Assembly (NCBI GenBank): GCA_965226755.1
Contig: CBDDDT010000003.1
Span: 2,728,001 to 2,792,000, forward strand
DNA: 64,000 bases
Origin: Bog-113 sp965226755
Lineage (GTDB): Bacteria > Acidobacteriota > Terriglobia > Bryobacterales > Bryobacteraceae
Direction: 5' to 3'
In this document: positions 33,989-43,375 of the stretch, in pieces
Position numbering within the stretch: the stretch's first letter is position 1
How the letters are laid out: each line of letters opens with the position of its first letter
Position numbers and translations under genes: made by a program
The notes under the pieces: model-generated
The model's input: only the letters and a program-made list of their open reading frames with translations
What the model was told of the DNA's origin: nothing
Database searches by the model: none

Positions 33989-36900
33989 TCACCTGAAATC
34001 ACGCGTCTTCAGCGTTATGCTGTCAATGTGCAGGTCCGGCACGTAGATGTCCCTGGGCTTGGGTCCCTTCGGCGGAAGGCTGCGCGGGTCGATGCCGGGG
34101 CTGCCGTGATGGAATTCGTCGCCGCGGCCGTGCGGCAGCGGGAAACTGTTGTCCCGGTCACCGACCCCAGCGAGCTCGGCGGACAGGTCGGTCAGGTGGT
34201 TGGCGACCAGATGCACGACCTCGCCCTCGCGCTGGATGCGGCCCTGTACGGCGATCATGCCGGCGGCCAGGATGATACGGCGCTGGCGTTCGTACAGTGA
34301 CGGCCAGATCACAAGGTTGGCGACGCCAGTTTCGTCCTCGATGGTGATGAACATGACCCCTTTGGCGGATCCCGGCTTCTGACGCACAAGCACCAGACCG
34401 GCGGTCGTCAGCCATTTACCGTCGCGGGCGGTCATCGCGTCCGAACATGTGACGATACTGCGGCTTGCCAAATCCGCTCGCAGGAAGCTTGCCGGATGCT
34501 GCCGCAGCGTAAGGCCGACGTGCCGGTAGTCTTCGACGACTTCGCCGCCGGAGGACATCGGTCGCAGCGACACGACAGGCTCGCGGATCTCCTCGATGGT
34601 CCGGGCTTCCCGTTGCGCTGCGGAAGCGAACAGTTCCAGCGGATCGTCCCGCAGCGCCTTCAGCGCCCAGAGCGCTTCGCGCCGCGCGAGCCTCAGTGAT
34701 TCATTCATGGCATCGGCTTCGGCCAACTGCACGAGCGATGAGACCGGGACATCCGCGCGGCGCCAGAGATCATCGACGGAATTGAACGGCTGGTCGGCAC
34801 GGGCCGCGACTATCTCGGCGCCGTCCTTGTTGGAAAGGCCGCGCACCTGCCGGAAGCCCAGCCGGACGGCGAACCTGTCATCGCCGGCCGGCTCAAGGGT
34901 GCAGTCCCACCGCGAAGCATTGATGCAGACCGGCCTGACCTCGACACCGTGGTCGCGGGCGTCGCGCACGATCTGCGCTGGCGCGTAGAAGCCCATCGGC
35001 TGCGCATTTAGCAGCGACGCGCAGAACACGTCCGGATGCCAGCACTTGATCCAGGAGGATGCATAGGCGATCAGCGCGAACGAGGCCGCATGGCTCTCCG
35101 GGAAGCCGTAGCTGCCGAAGCCCTCCAACTGGCTGAAGGTCTTCTCTGCGAACTCCTTGTCGTAGCCGCGTTCGACCATGCCGCCGACGAGCTTGTCCTT
35201 GAACTTCGAGACGCCGCCGGTGAACTTGAAGGTTGCCATCGCGCGGCGAAGCTGGTCGGCTTCGCCGGGCGTGAAGCCGGCGCATTCGATGGCGACCCGC
35301 ATCGCCTGTTCCTGGAACAGCGGCACGCCCAGCGTCTTGCCCAGAACCTTCTCTAATTCGGGCTTCGGAAACACGACCGGCTCCTTGCCCTCGCGCCGGC
35401 GCAGATATGGATGCACCATGTCGCCCTGGATCGGACCGGGGCGGACGATCGCAACCTCGATGACGAGGTCGTAGAACGTGCGCGGCTTCATCCGCGGAAG
35501 CATCGCCATCTGGGCCCGGCTTTCGATCTGAAAGGTGCCGAGCGTGTCGGCCTTCCTGATCATGGCGTAGGTGCGCGGATCCTCGGACGGGAGGGTCGCG
35601 AGATCAAGTTCGATCCCTTTGGCCTCTGCAAGGAAATTGAAGGCGCGCTTCATGCAGGTCAGCATTCCGAGCGCGAGACAGTCGACCTTCATGAACTTCA
35701 GGGCGTCGATGTCGTCCTTGTCCCATTCGATCACTTGACGGTCGGGCATCGCCGCCGGTTCGATCGGCACCAGTTCGTCCAGCCGATCATGCGTCAGCAC
35801 GAAGCCGCCCGGGTGCTGCGACAGATGCCGCGGCGTCCCGATCAGTTCGCGGGCCAGCACGATGGCGAGCTTGAGCCGGCGGTCTTCCAAATTGAGGTTG
35901 AGCTCTTCGGCATGCTTGGGCTCGACGCCTTCCTCCGACCAGCCCCACACCTGTGAGGACAATAGCTTTATCAGGTCTTCCGTCAGCCCGAGCGCCTTGC
36001 CGACGTCCCGCAGCGCGCCCTTCGCCCTGTAGCGGATCACCGTCGAGCACAGGGCCGCATGGTTGCGGCCGTAAGTCTCGAACACCCACTGCATTACCAT
36101 CTCGCGGCGTTCGTGTTCGAAATCGACGTCGATGTCGGGCGGCTCCCGGCGCTCCTCGGAGACGAAGCGCTCGAAGAGAGCAGGTCGTTGCGCTCCGGAT
36201 CGATCGAGGTGATGCCCAGCACGTAGCACACGGCGGAGTTGGCCGCGGACCCGCGGCCCTGGCAGAGGATGTCCTTGGAACGTGCGAAACGGACGATAGA
36301 GTTCACCGTCAGAAAATAGGGCGCGTATTGCAGCCGTTCGATCAGGCGCAACTCGTGCTCGAGCTTGGGCCGTACTTCGTCGGGCAGGCCTTCCGGATAG
36401 CGCTCCGCAGCGCCCTCCCAGGTCAGTTTCTCCAGCGCCTGCTGGGGCGTCAGACCGGGCAGGGTGCGCTCTTCCGGATACTGGTAAGCGAGCTCGTCCA
36501 TGCTGAAGGTGCAGCGGGCGGCGATCTCCACGGTTCTGGCTACAGCTTCCGGATAGCGCGAAAATAAGCGTGCCATTTCCTCCGGCGCCTTCAGGTAGCG
36601 GTCGGCATGCCGTTCGCGGCGAAAGCCGGCCTCATCGATGGTGACGTTGTGGCGGATGCAGGTGACAACGTCCTGCAAGATGCGGCGGGCCGATTCGTGG
36701 AACAGGACGTCGTTGGTAACGACGGTGGCCACGTGAAAGCGCTGTGCCAAGTTGTTCAGTTCGTGTATCCGCATTTGATCGTTCGGACGCCGGCGCAACG
36801 TCAACGCCAGGTAGGCGCGGTCGCCAAAAACTTCCCTCAACTTCCGGAGCCGCAGCGCGCACAGGTCTTCGGCCGCGTCCGGAACCAGGACGGCGACGAG

Positions 36901-37257
36901 GCCTTCCGACCAGTCGGTCAGGTCCTTGAAAGTGAGGATGCACTTTGCCTTGCCGCCGCGCTTCTTGCCGATGGACAGCAGGCGGCACAGCCGGGCGTAC
37001 GCGGCCCGGTCGGTCGGATAAACCAGGACGGACATCTCGTCGACGAGATCGAGCCGGCAGCCGACGATCAGCCGGACCCCGGTGACCTTGGCGGCTTCGT
37101 GCGCCCGGACGATGCCCGCCAGGCTGTTGCGATCGGCTATGGCCAGCGCCGAGATGCCCAGGCTGGCGGCGTGCGCGAACAGTTCCTCGCAGGAAGAGGC
37201 GCCCCGCAGGAACGAGAAGTGCGACGTGACCTGGAGCTCGGCGTAGCGGCCGCTCAA
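33989..37257 (-). pseudogene. dnaE2: Error-prone DNA polymerase DnaE2, copy B (one frameshift)
   Basis: This is the full-length imuC/dnaE2, about 1,088 codons. It starts at a TTG at 37257 that overlaps the imuB stop (TTGA). The PHP domain is at residues 1-200 (TSHFSFLRGASSCEEL). The catalytic aspartates are in PPDIDVDFEHERR and KVDCLALGML, and the OB-fold is near the C-terminus. Around 36,175 the sequence has two additional bases (CTCTC for CTC), which splits it into two frames. DnaE2 works with ImuA and ImuB in damage-induced translesion synthesis. The end (TLKTRDFR) is intact, unlike copy A. The frameshift may be an error. Confidence 0.85.
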
Positions 37258-38787
37258 GCGAAGATCCCGTGCAGGAACCACCGGTGGGATCCGGTCGCGG
37301 TATCCTCGCCGTCGCCGGCCCGGAAGATCCAGAACCGCTCGCCGGCATCGTCTTCGACCTGGAAATAGTCGCGGACCGCAACGAGCTCTGCGTCGCGCTT
37401 CCACCATTCTCCGAACACCCGCTCCGGCCCGTCGGCCCGTCTGACGCGCCGCCGGGAGCCTCTCCAGGTGAAACTGACCGGCGGATGGTCAGGGAGCAGG
37501 GCGACGGTCTCGATGGGCTCAGGCGGGGCTAGGAGCCTGGCAGGGCGGGGCCAATGGGGTCAGCCATCCGTCCCCTGTGTCCGGCGCTGCCGCGGATATG
37601 CGGCGGACCGACCGTTCCGGCACGTCGCTCGCCACCGGTGCAAAGCGGTAGAGACGGCTCTCGCCGACCCGGTTGGACAGAATGTCGATCAGTCCGGAGA
37701 CGTCCGATTCCGGCTCGTCAACCAGCGAAGAGATCACCTGCCTGGTCGCGAACGGCTCGGCGGCGGTCGCCGCCAGCCGCATGATCTCGATGCCGAAGCC
37801 GGGGTCGATCTTCTCGATCTTGTCGCAAAGCAGCCTGGTCAGCCGCCTGGCGTCCGCGGACCGGCTGGGCTGTTCCGACCCTGATCGCCTGGACGCGATT
37901 GTCGACCAGCCCGAACAGCAGATCGAGACGCCGGGCGCCCAGACCGCGCAATTCCAATTCGTGGCACAGCTTGGCGGTCAGCTTGGCGACGTAGCGCGCA
38001 ATGGTCTCAGGCGCGCCGATCGGTTCGGCGAAAAGCTGCTGCGCCTCGATGATGTCCGAAGGCCGGACGGGTTCGATAGGCTCGCCCGTCTGGCCGGTCG
38101 CCTGGTCCATTCGGCGACCAAGTTGGAGACCGAACCGCAGCGTGAGCGGGGGCCCGCGGCGTCGCCATCAGGTCGGCGATCCGTTCGAAGCCCAGCTTGC
38201 GGAGGTCATCGACCATGTCGGGCGGCAGGCGGAGCGCCGAGATCGACAGCGGTTTGATCCGCTCAGCGCTTTCGCCGTTCGGCACAACGAGCGAGGGTCG
38301 TGCGGCGAACCGGGCGAGGGCATGCGCGGCGCCGCTGGTGTCCGCCGTCGCGGCGCGCGCATTTACGCCGACCGCCTCCAGTCGCGAGATTACGTCGGCG
38401 AGCATCGCGTGCTCACCTCCGTGAAGATGGCTGGCGCCGGTGGCATCGACGACCAGGCCGTCCGGATCTTCGGCGGCCACGATTGGCGAATAGCGCAGCG
38501 CCCACACGGCAAGCCGCTCGAGAGCTTCGGCGTCAGCTGCGGGGGTCGGCGTGACGGATCACGAGCTCCTTCACCAGGGCCTGCGCCTTGGTGGCCGGCA
38601 TTCCGATGCGTAGGCCGATCTTGAGCGCAGCGGCGTTAGCGGCCGTGACCTCGCGCCGTCGTCCGGACTTGCCGACCAGCACCAGCGGCAGCGCCGCATC
38701 AGGCGCGGCGGCGCCCATCTTGCGCCGGAGCCGATCGGTCGGCCAGGTCGGCAGGTATATCGAGACGACCCTCCGCATCGCACGCAC
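37254..38787 (-). pseudogene. imuB: ImuB, Y-family polymerase-like mutasome subunit, several frameshifts
   Basis: The reverse strand carries all parts of ImuB in successive frames: VVSIYLPTWPTDRL at the start, WALRYSPIVAAEDPDGLVVD, PLSISALRLPPDMVDDLRKL, then EPIEPVRPSDIIEAQQLFAE, IEIMRLAATAAEP and the C-terminal FQVEDDAGERFWIFR with RWFLHGIFA. Four indels are needed; at least two are in C5 runs (near 38,535 and 38,155), so errors are likely. ImuB resembles a Y-family polymerase without catalytic acids and links DnaE2 to the sliding clamp. It overlaps imuA (88 bases) and dnaE2. The start is GTG at 38787 or ATG at 38778. Confidence 0.75.
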
Positions 38788-39451
38788 TCACAACGTAGTC
38801 CGCGCTTTCGCCGGCACGGCATCGGATCAACTCGAGTAGCCATCGGGCGCGGCCAACACCAGGGACCGGTAGCGGCGTCGACGGCAGCGTCGATACCCGC
38901 CATCGTGTCGCGGCCGCCGTCGGCTGTCCGAAGTCCGCGGCTTCGGTCTGTCTTCTCCAGCGTCGGATCGCGATGGCGATCGAGCCGGAGGCTTCGGCTG
39001 CGAGCGACAAACGCCGCGACGACGTCATCGAAAGCCGGGCGACCTCCGCGACGACCGCCCCCAGCCCGCCGTGACGAACGCCTTCCTCAAAACACGCCAG
39101 CACCGACTTTTCGTCGCAGGCGTCCACATAGATGACCCGGTCCGGGCCCAGACCGACCTGGGCGAGCGCCGGCGCGAACAGGTCCTGCCGGGTGACGCAC
39201 CACAGGACTTTGCCCTTCGTCCGCGCCGCGATGCCGCCGGCGAACAAGGCGGCCGCTGCGCCGTCGATGGCGGCATTGCCACCTCCCGCCACTTCGTGCA
39301 GCGCCCCGAGCGCCAAACCGCCGCCCGGCAGCCGGCTGTCGATGGCTTCAAGACCAAACGGCAAGACCGAGCGGGCGCGCAGCGGCGTCCCGTCAATGCA
39401 TTGAATCTGCTCGCGGAGTCGCCGGATGGCAGGTGGCTGGACGGAGGACAC
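38699..39451 (-). CDS. imuA: ImuA, RecA/SulA-like mutasome protein
   Basis: This 250-residue RecA-fold protein shows the family pattern VLPFGLEAIDSRLPGGGLAL near the N-terminus, with GALHEVAGG and GKVLWCVTRQDLFAPALAQ. In ImuA the Walker motif is degenerate. It is the first gene of the imuA-imuB-dnaE2 operon and is read without frameshift. The start ATG at 39451 is 34 bases from an SOS box. Confidence 0.88.
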   Translation of the reverse strand: MSSVQPPAIRRLREQIQCIDGTPLRARSVLPFGLEAIDSRLPGGGLALGALHEVAGGGNAAIDGAAAALFAGGIAARTKGKVLWCVTRQDLFAPALAQVGLGPDRVIYVDACDEKSVLACFEEGVRHGGLGAVVAEVARLSMTSSRRLSLAAEASGSIAIAIRRWRRQTEAADFGQPTAAATRWRVSTLPSTPLPVPGVGRARWLLELIRCRAGESADYVVSACDAEGRLDIPADLADRSAPAQDGRRRA

Positions 39452-39485
39452 TCATGGCCTCTTCAAACGTTTTCAAAAACGGATT

Positions 39486-39500
39486 GTTCTTGATTTGTTC
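39486..39500 (-). promoter_or_regulatory. Alphaproteobacterial LexA (SOS) box upstream of imuA
   Basis: The plus strand has GTTC-N7-GTTC (GTTC at 39486-39489 and 39497-39500), the established LexA operator in alphaproteobacteria. It lies 34 bases before the imuA start on the reverse strand and predicts induction of the mutasome by DNA damage. The symmetric relative GAAC-N7-GTTC is not used here. Confidence 0.8.
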
Positions 39501-39904
39501 GCATCGTGGCGTAAGAGTCAATCAGCCGGACCGGTTCCAAAACAAAGATCTCGCGCCAAAAAATGCGGAAGTCATTGTGACAGCAAGAGGAATCACGGAG
39601 TCTGTTTTTTTCACGCAAGGGACCACGATTCCGTGCAGACGGCGGCTGACCTCGGCGGCGCGCGCCATCGCACCGGCCGCTTGGGCTTTTCGAGAAAACG
39701 CCCTGGCCGCTTGTGGAAGGTGCTGCAGGGCGGCCCGCCTCGGATAGTCGTTCTTTCGACAAGCTCGACATCGCGGATGAAATGGCTAAGTCGGGTACGG
39801 CCTGCGACTGGCAGAAGTTTTCGGGCGGCCATTAAAAAGCCAGCAAACCTACCTGCTCCCGGAATAATCTCCGCTGCGGGTGTCGTGAAGTCACAGGGAC
39901 GAGG
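39501..39904. other. Gap between imuA and SRAP
   Basis: Apart from the SOS box there is nothing definite. Plus-strand frames are open but arginine-rich. One short run (LDIADEMAKSGTACDWQKF) ends in a stop near 39,834 and could be the tail of a small gene. No promoter for the SRAP gene is evident. Confidence 0.4.
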
Positions 39905-40642
39905 ATGTGCAATCTGTACTCGATGACCACGAACGTCGAAGCGATCCGACGCCTTTTCGAGGTCGACGTGTCTAGCGACAAGTCCGGTAACTTGCCGGCG
40001 ATGCCCGGCATCTATCCCGACTATCCGGCGCCGATCGTTCGCAACGGCACCGCCGGACGCGAGCTTGCTATGGCGCGCTGGGGCATGCCGTCCTCACAAA
40101 AAGCGCTGATGGACGCTGCCAAGAAGCGTGCGGAGAAGCTCCAGGCCAAGGGCAAGACGGTGGACTTCAAGGAATTATTGCGCTTGGAGCCGGACAGCGG
40201 GACCACGAATATCCGGAACGTCAGCAGCGCCCACTGGAAGCGCTGGCTGGGCCCGGAAAACCGTTGCCTTGTACCGTTCACGTCGTTTTCCGAATACGAC
40301 ACGATCGACGGCAAGAAGACGCCGGTATGGTTTGCCGCGGAAGAAAGCCGGCCGTTGTTGTGTTTCGCCGGGCTGTGGACCAATTGGACCAGTGTGCGCA
40401 AGGCCAAGGAAGGCGAGGTCACCGCCGACATCTTCGCTTTCCTGACGACCGAACCGAACGCTGAAGTCCGCCGAGTGCACCCGAAGGCGATGCCAGTCAT
40501 CCTCACGACGGCGGAAGAGCACGACGTTTGGATGCGGGCGCCGTGGGACGAGGCCAAGGCGCTGCAGCGGCCGCTTCTGGATGGCGTTCTCCAGATTGTT
40601 GCAACGGGTGGCAAGGAAGATCCGGGAGCCGCCGTTGCCTGA
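39905..40642 (+). CDS. SRAP-domain protein (YedK/HMCES-like)
   Basis: This 245-residue SOS-response-associated peptidase-like protein begins MCNLYS; removal of Met exposes the catalytic Cys2 that links to abasic sites in single-stranded DNA. Other conserved parts are TNIRNVSSAHWKRW near residue 100 and PENRCLVPFTSFSEYD near 120, with the active-site glutamate and VHPKAMPVIL with histidine near 195. The protein shields abasic lesions and limits translesion synthesis. It overlaps the dinB start, so the pair is one operon. Confidence 0.9.
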   Translation: MCNLYSMTTNVEAIRRLFEVDVSSDKSGNLPAMPGIYPDYPAPIVRNGTAGRELAMARWGMPSSQKALMDAAKKRAEKLQAKGKTVDFKELLRLEPDSGTTNIRNVSSAHWKRWLGPENRCLVPFTSFSEYDTIDGKKTPVWFAAEESRPLLCFAGLWTNWTSVRKAKEGEVTADIFAFLTTEPNAEVRRVHPKAMPVILTTAEEHDVWMRAPWDEAKALQRPLLDGVLQIVATGGKEDPGAAVA

Positions 40643-41733
40643 TCCTTCCCCGGTAGCCAGTGCGTTGGAAGTACGGAAAATCATCCATATCGACATGGAT
40701 GCGTTCTACGCGTCAGTTGAGCAGCGCGACAATCCGGATCTGCGCGGCAAGCCGGTTGCGGTGGGCGGATCGCGCGAACGGGGCGTCGTGGCGGCCGCCA
40801 GCTACGAGGCGCGAAAATTCGGCGTGCGTTCCGCGATGCCGTCGATTACCGCGCAACGGCAGTGTCCCGACCTGATTTTCAGTGAAGCCGCGTTTCGAAG
40901 TCTACAAATCGATCTCGCAGCAGATAAGGGCGATCTTCGCCGAACATACGTCGGTCATCGAGCCGCTGTCGTTGGACGAGGCCTATCTCGACGTCACCGA
41001 AAACCTTCAGAACATTCCATTGGCGCGGGACGTCGCATTGGCGATCCGTGCCAAGATCAAGGCCGAGACCGGACTGAACGCTTCCGCCGGGATCTCTTAC
41101 AACAAGTTCCTCGCGAAGCTGGCGTCCGACTACCGCAAGCCGAACGGGCAATATGTCATCACGCCGGAAATGGGGCCGGGTTTCGTCGAGACGCTGCCAG
41201 TCGGCAGATTTCACGGCATCGGGCCGGCAACTAACGCCAAGATGCAAGGCCTGGGCATCTTCACCGGTCTCGATCTGCGAAAGCAGGAGCTGGCATTTCT
41301 CGAGCCCAACTTCGGAAAGGCGGGCGCCTACTATCATTCGATCTCGCGGGGCATCGACGAGCGCCCCGTACGCGCCAACCGCATGCGGAAATCCATCGGC
41401 GCCGAAAACACTTTCGCTTCGGATATGACGGACTTTGCGCTGATGGCTACTGAGCTCAAGCCGCTGGTCGACAAGGTCTGGCGGCATTGCGAAAGCACAG
41501 GCAATCGCGGTCGCACGGTTACACTGAAGGTTAAATTTGCGGACTTCGAGATCATCTCCCGCAGCCAATCGTTCCCAGAGCCGATTTGCAACCGGGCCGA
41601 TCTCGAGCGGGCTTCGGTCGCCCTGCTAGAAAAATCGATGCCGTTGCCGAAGGCCGTCCGCCTGCTGGGGGTGTCGCTTTCCGCCCTGCAGACGGGGGGC
41701 ATCGCAAGCCAGCAGATTCCATTGTTTCTTTGA
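40635..41733 (+). pseudogene. dinB: DNA polymerase IV (DinB), one frameshift
   Basis: A TTG at 40635, inside the end of the SRAP gene, opens a Y-family polymerase: IIHIDMDAFYASVEQRD with the first catalytic acid, then PVAVGGSRERGVVAAASYEA. Near 40,881 one extra A moves the frame, after which SLDEAYLDVT (second catalytic acids), GLNASAGISYNKFLAKLASD and the little-finger region continue to 41733. The C-terminal QQIPLFL is a beta-clamp-binding motif. One-base shift; probably a functional gene with an error. Pol IV performs error-prone lesion bypass. Confidence 0.8.
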
Positions 41734-41898
41734 AGCGGACAGAGGAAGCGCCAAAGAACTGTTAGTCGGCAAAAAAACTTTTTGCAGCCAAAGCATGAAG
41801 TCCGCGCATCGTCGAATCGGCGGGTGACGGATCTCGGCGGCCGCCCGAAGCGTAACGGCGGAGCGCCTGCCCTGAAAGATCACCATCAGGCGCGCCGC

Positions 41899-42126
41899 TT
41901 AGCGGTCCCGAAAATACAATTCTACTTCGGCAAGAGCCGCGTTCGGATGGTCGAAGGAAAACGCGGCAAAACTTTTCATGGGACTCCAGTGGGGACCGGA
42001 TGGCGCGATCTCGCAGCGGCCGCTGCCATCCTGGACGATGCGGCCGATTATTTCGTCCTTCTCCACCCAGTTGATCCACCAGATGCGCGCGCTGACATTG
42101 TCCGGAACGAGCTTGATAGTGGCCAT
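41899..42126 (-). CDS. Hypothetical protein (75 residues)
   Basis: The ATG at 42126 opens 75 codons (MATIKLVPDNVSARIWWINW, then AEVELYFRDR). The frame extends upstream but that part is arginine-rich and has no family pattern. It is a beta-rich small protein I cannot name. Upstream, on the same strand, is a GGAAC-N18-TT motif with a 40-base spacing. It diverges from the acyl-CoA dehydrogenase-like gene. Confidence 0.5.
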   Translation of the reverse strand: MATIKLVPDNVSARIWWINWVEKDEIIGRIVQDGSGRCEIAPSGPHWSPMKSFAAFSFDHPNAALAEVELYFRDR

Positions 42127-42165
42127 GTCCGTGGTCCAACCGTCCCCGTGAGCTCCGTTATTCAG

Positions 42166-42190
42166 AAGGCCTGGCCGATCGGAAGGTTCC
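42166..42190 (-). promoter_or_regulatory. Possible RpoE2/EcfG-type promoter before the 75-residue gene
   Basis: On the reverse strand GGAAC (42186-42190) is followed by 18 bases and TT. It lies 40 bases before the ATG at 42126. Confidence 0.35.
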
Positions 42191-42198
42191 CCAATTGC

Positions 42199-42223
42199 GG
42201 AACTATTGGCTTTACTGCGACTT
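42199..42223 (+). promoter_or_regulatory. Possible RpoE2/EcfG-type promoter before the acyl-CoA dehydrogenase-like gene
   Basis: GGAAC at 42199-42203 is followed by 18 bases and TT. It overlaps the first codons of the longer ORF (TTG at 42206), which supports the shorter start at 42266. The distance to that start is 43 bases. Confidence 0.4.
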
Positions 42224-42265
42224 TTCAACGTTGTTCGCAGGCGCCGCTCGCAGAGGGAGGCTTCC

Positions 42266-43375
42266 ATTTTAGCACGTACCGAAAGCCAGATTTTACTTCA
42301 GAACGCGCAGCGGTTCGCGGCATCCATTTTTGACGCCGGCGCTGAAACGGACGGCGAGGGGGTCATCCGGGCCCGCCTCTGGGATGAGTTTCGCGGTTCG
42401 GGATTGGCGATGTCCCCGTTTCCGGGAGATCTCGGGGGCGCAGGTCTATCCGATCCCGTTCGGCACAACGAGTTGTGCGCAATCTTGCGTCTGCTTGGCT
42501 CGGCCGACCTATCGGTCGCCCGCATCTTCGAGGGACACGTCAACGCGGTTTCGCTGGTCGCAAGGTACGGCGATCACGACCAGTTGCGAGTTCTGTCGGA
42601 TCGAGTGGCAAGGGGCGGCCTCTCGGCCGTGTGGGGAGCCGACGATGCCAAGGGGCTTCATGTAATCGATGGAAACAAGCGTGTTCTCCGTGGCAGAAAG
42701 ATTCTCGCTTCCGGCGCCGGATTTGTCACCGACCCGGTGGTCACCGCCACCGGCGCCGATGGTCAAGTCATGTGCCTGCTGAACCTTACCATGGCTGAGG
42801 AGATCGATCTGTCAGCCTGGCAGTCCCAGGGAATGCGATCGACAGCGACGGGCACGATCGAATTGTCAGGAATCCCGGTAACGTCCGAGAACATCATTGG
42901 GAAGCCAGGAGATTTCATGCGCCAGCCAAACTTCTCGGGAGGGGCCTGGAGATTTTGTGCCGCGCATGTTGGAGCGACCGAACGCCTTGTCGACCTGTTC
43001 AGGGACCATCTTGTCGCCCGGGGCCGAGGCGAGGATCCATACCAGCTAGAACGTCTGGCGCACTGTGTCGCCTCAGCCAAGACATCCCGTCACTGGGTCG
43101 AAGAGGCCGCTCGTCGACTTTCCGCGGAAGATTCCGACGGAGGCAACGTGGTCGCGTTTGCAAACTTGACGCGGATGGTTACCGAGCGGTGCGCCTTGGA
43201 CGTAATGGAACACGTGCAGCGCGGGGTTGGCCTGACGTCCTTTATACGACCTCATCCGATCGAACGGATATCGCGGGATTTGGCCACTTACCTCCGCCAG
43301 CCGGTGCCGGACTTGGCGATGAGCGACGGGGCGAAGGCGTTCCTGTCATCAAGTCTTTCGGTTGGAGAATTTTAA
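42266..43375 (+). CDS. Acyl-CoA dehydrogenase-like protein (glycan cassette gene 1)
   Basis: This 370-residue protein has the acyl-CoA dehydrogenase fold: helical N-terminal domain (ARTESQILLQNAQRFA), middle beta domain (LSAVWGADDAKGLHVID, then AWQSQGMRSTATGTIEL) and helical C-terminal domain. The frame opens at a TTG at 42206, but AGGGAGG lies five bases before an in-frame ATT at 42266. An ATT start or a misread ATG is likely. It could oxidise an acyl-CoA for lipid modification or act on another substrate. It is followed directly (no gap) by the PIG-L gene, and overlaps the presumed stress promoter if the longer start is used. Confidence 0.75.
   Translation: MLARTESQILLQNAQRFAASIFDAGAETDGEGVIRARLWDEFRGSGLAMSPFPGDLGGAGLSDPVRHNELCAILRLLGSADLSVARIFEGHVNAVSLVARYGDHDQLRVLSDRVARGGLSAVWGADDAKGLHVIDGNKRVLRGRKILASGAGFVTDPVVTATGADGQVMCLLNLTMAEEIDLSAWQSQGMRSTATGTIELSGIPVTSENIIGKPGDFMRQPNFSGGAWRFCAAHVGATERLVDLFRDHLVARGRGEDPYQLERLAHCVASAKTSRHWVEEAARRLSAEDSDGGNVVAFANLTRMVTERCALDVMEHVQRGVGLTSFIRPHPIERISRDLATYLRQPVPDLAMSDGAKAFLSSSLSVGEF

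Noticed and set aside
39426..39926. Plus ORF of 166 residues between imuA and SRAP
   Set aside because: It is rich in Arg and Ser with no family pattern, and it overlaps the SOS box and the SRAP start.
42106..42130. A further GGAAC on the plus strand as a promoter for the glycan cassette
   Set aside because: It is followed by GT and not TT at 18 bases; the site at 42199 fits better.
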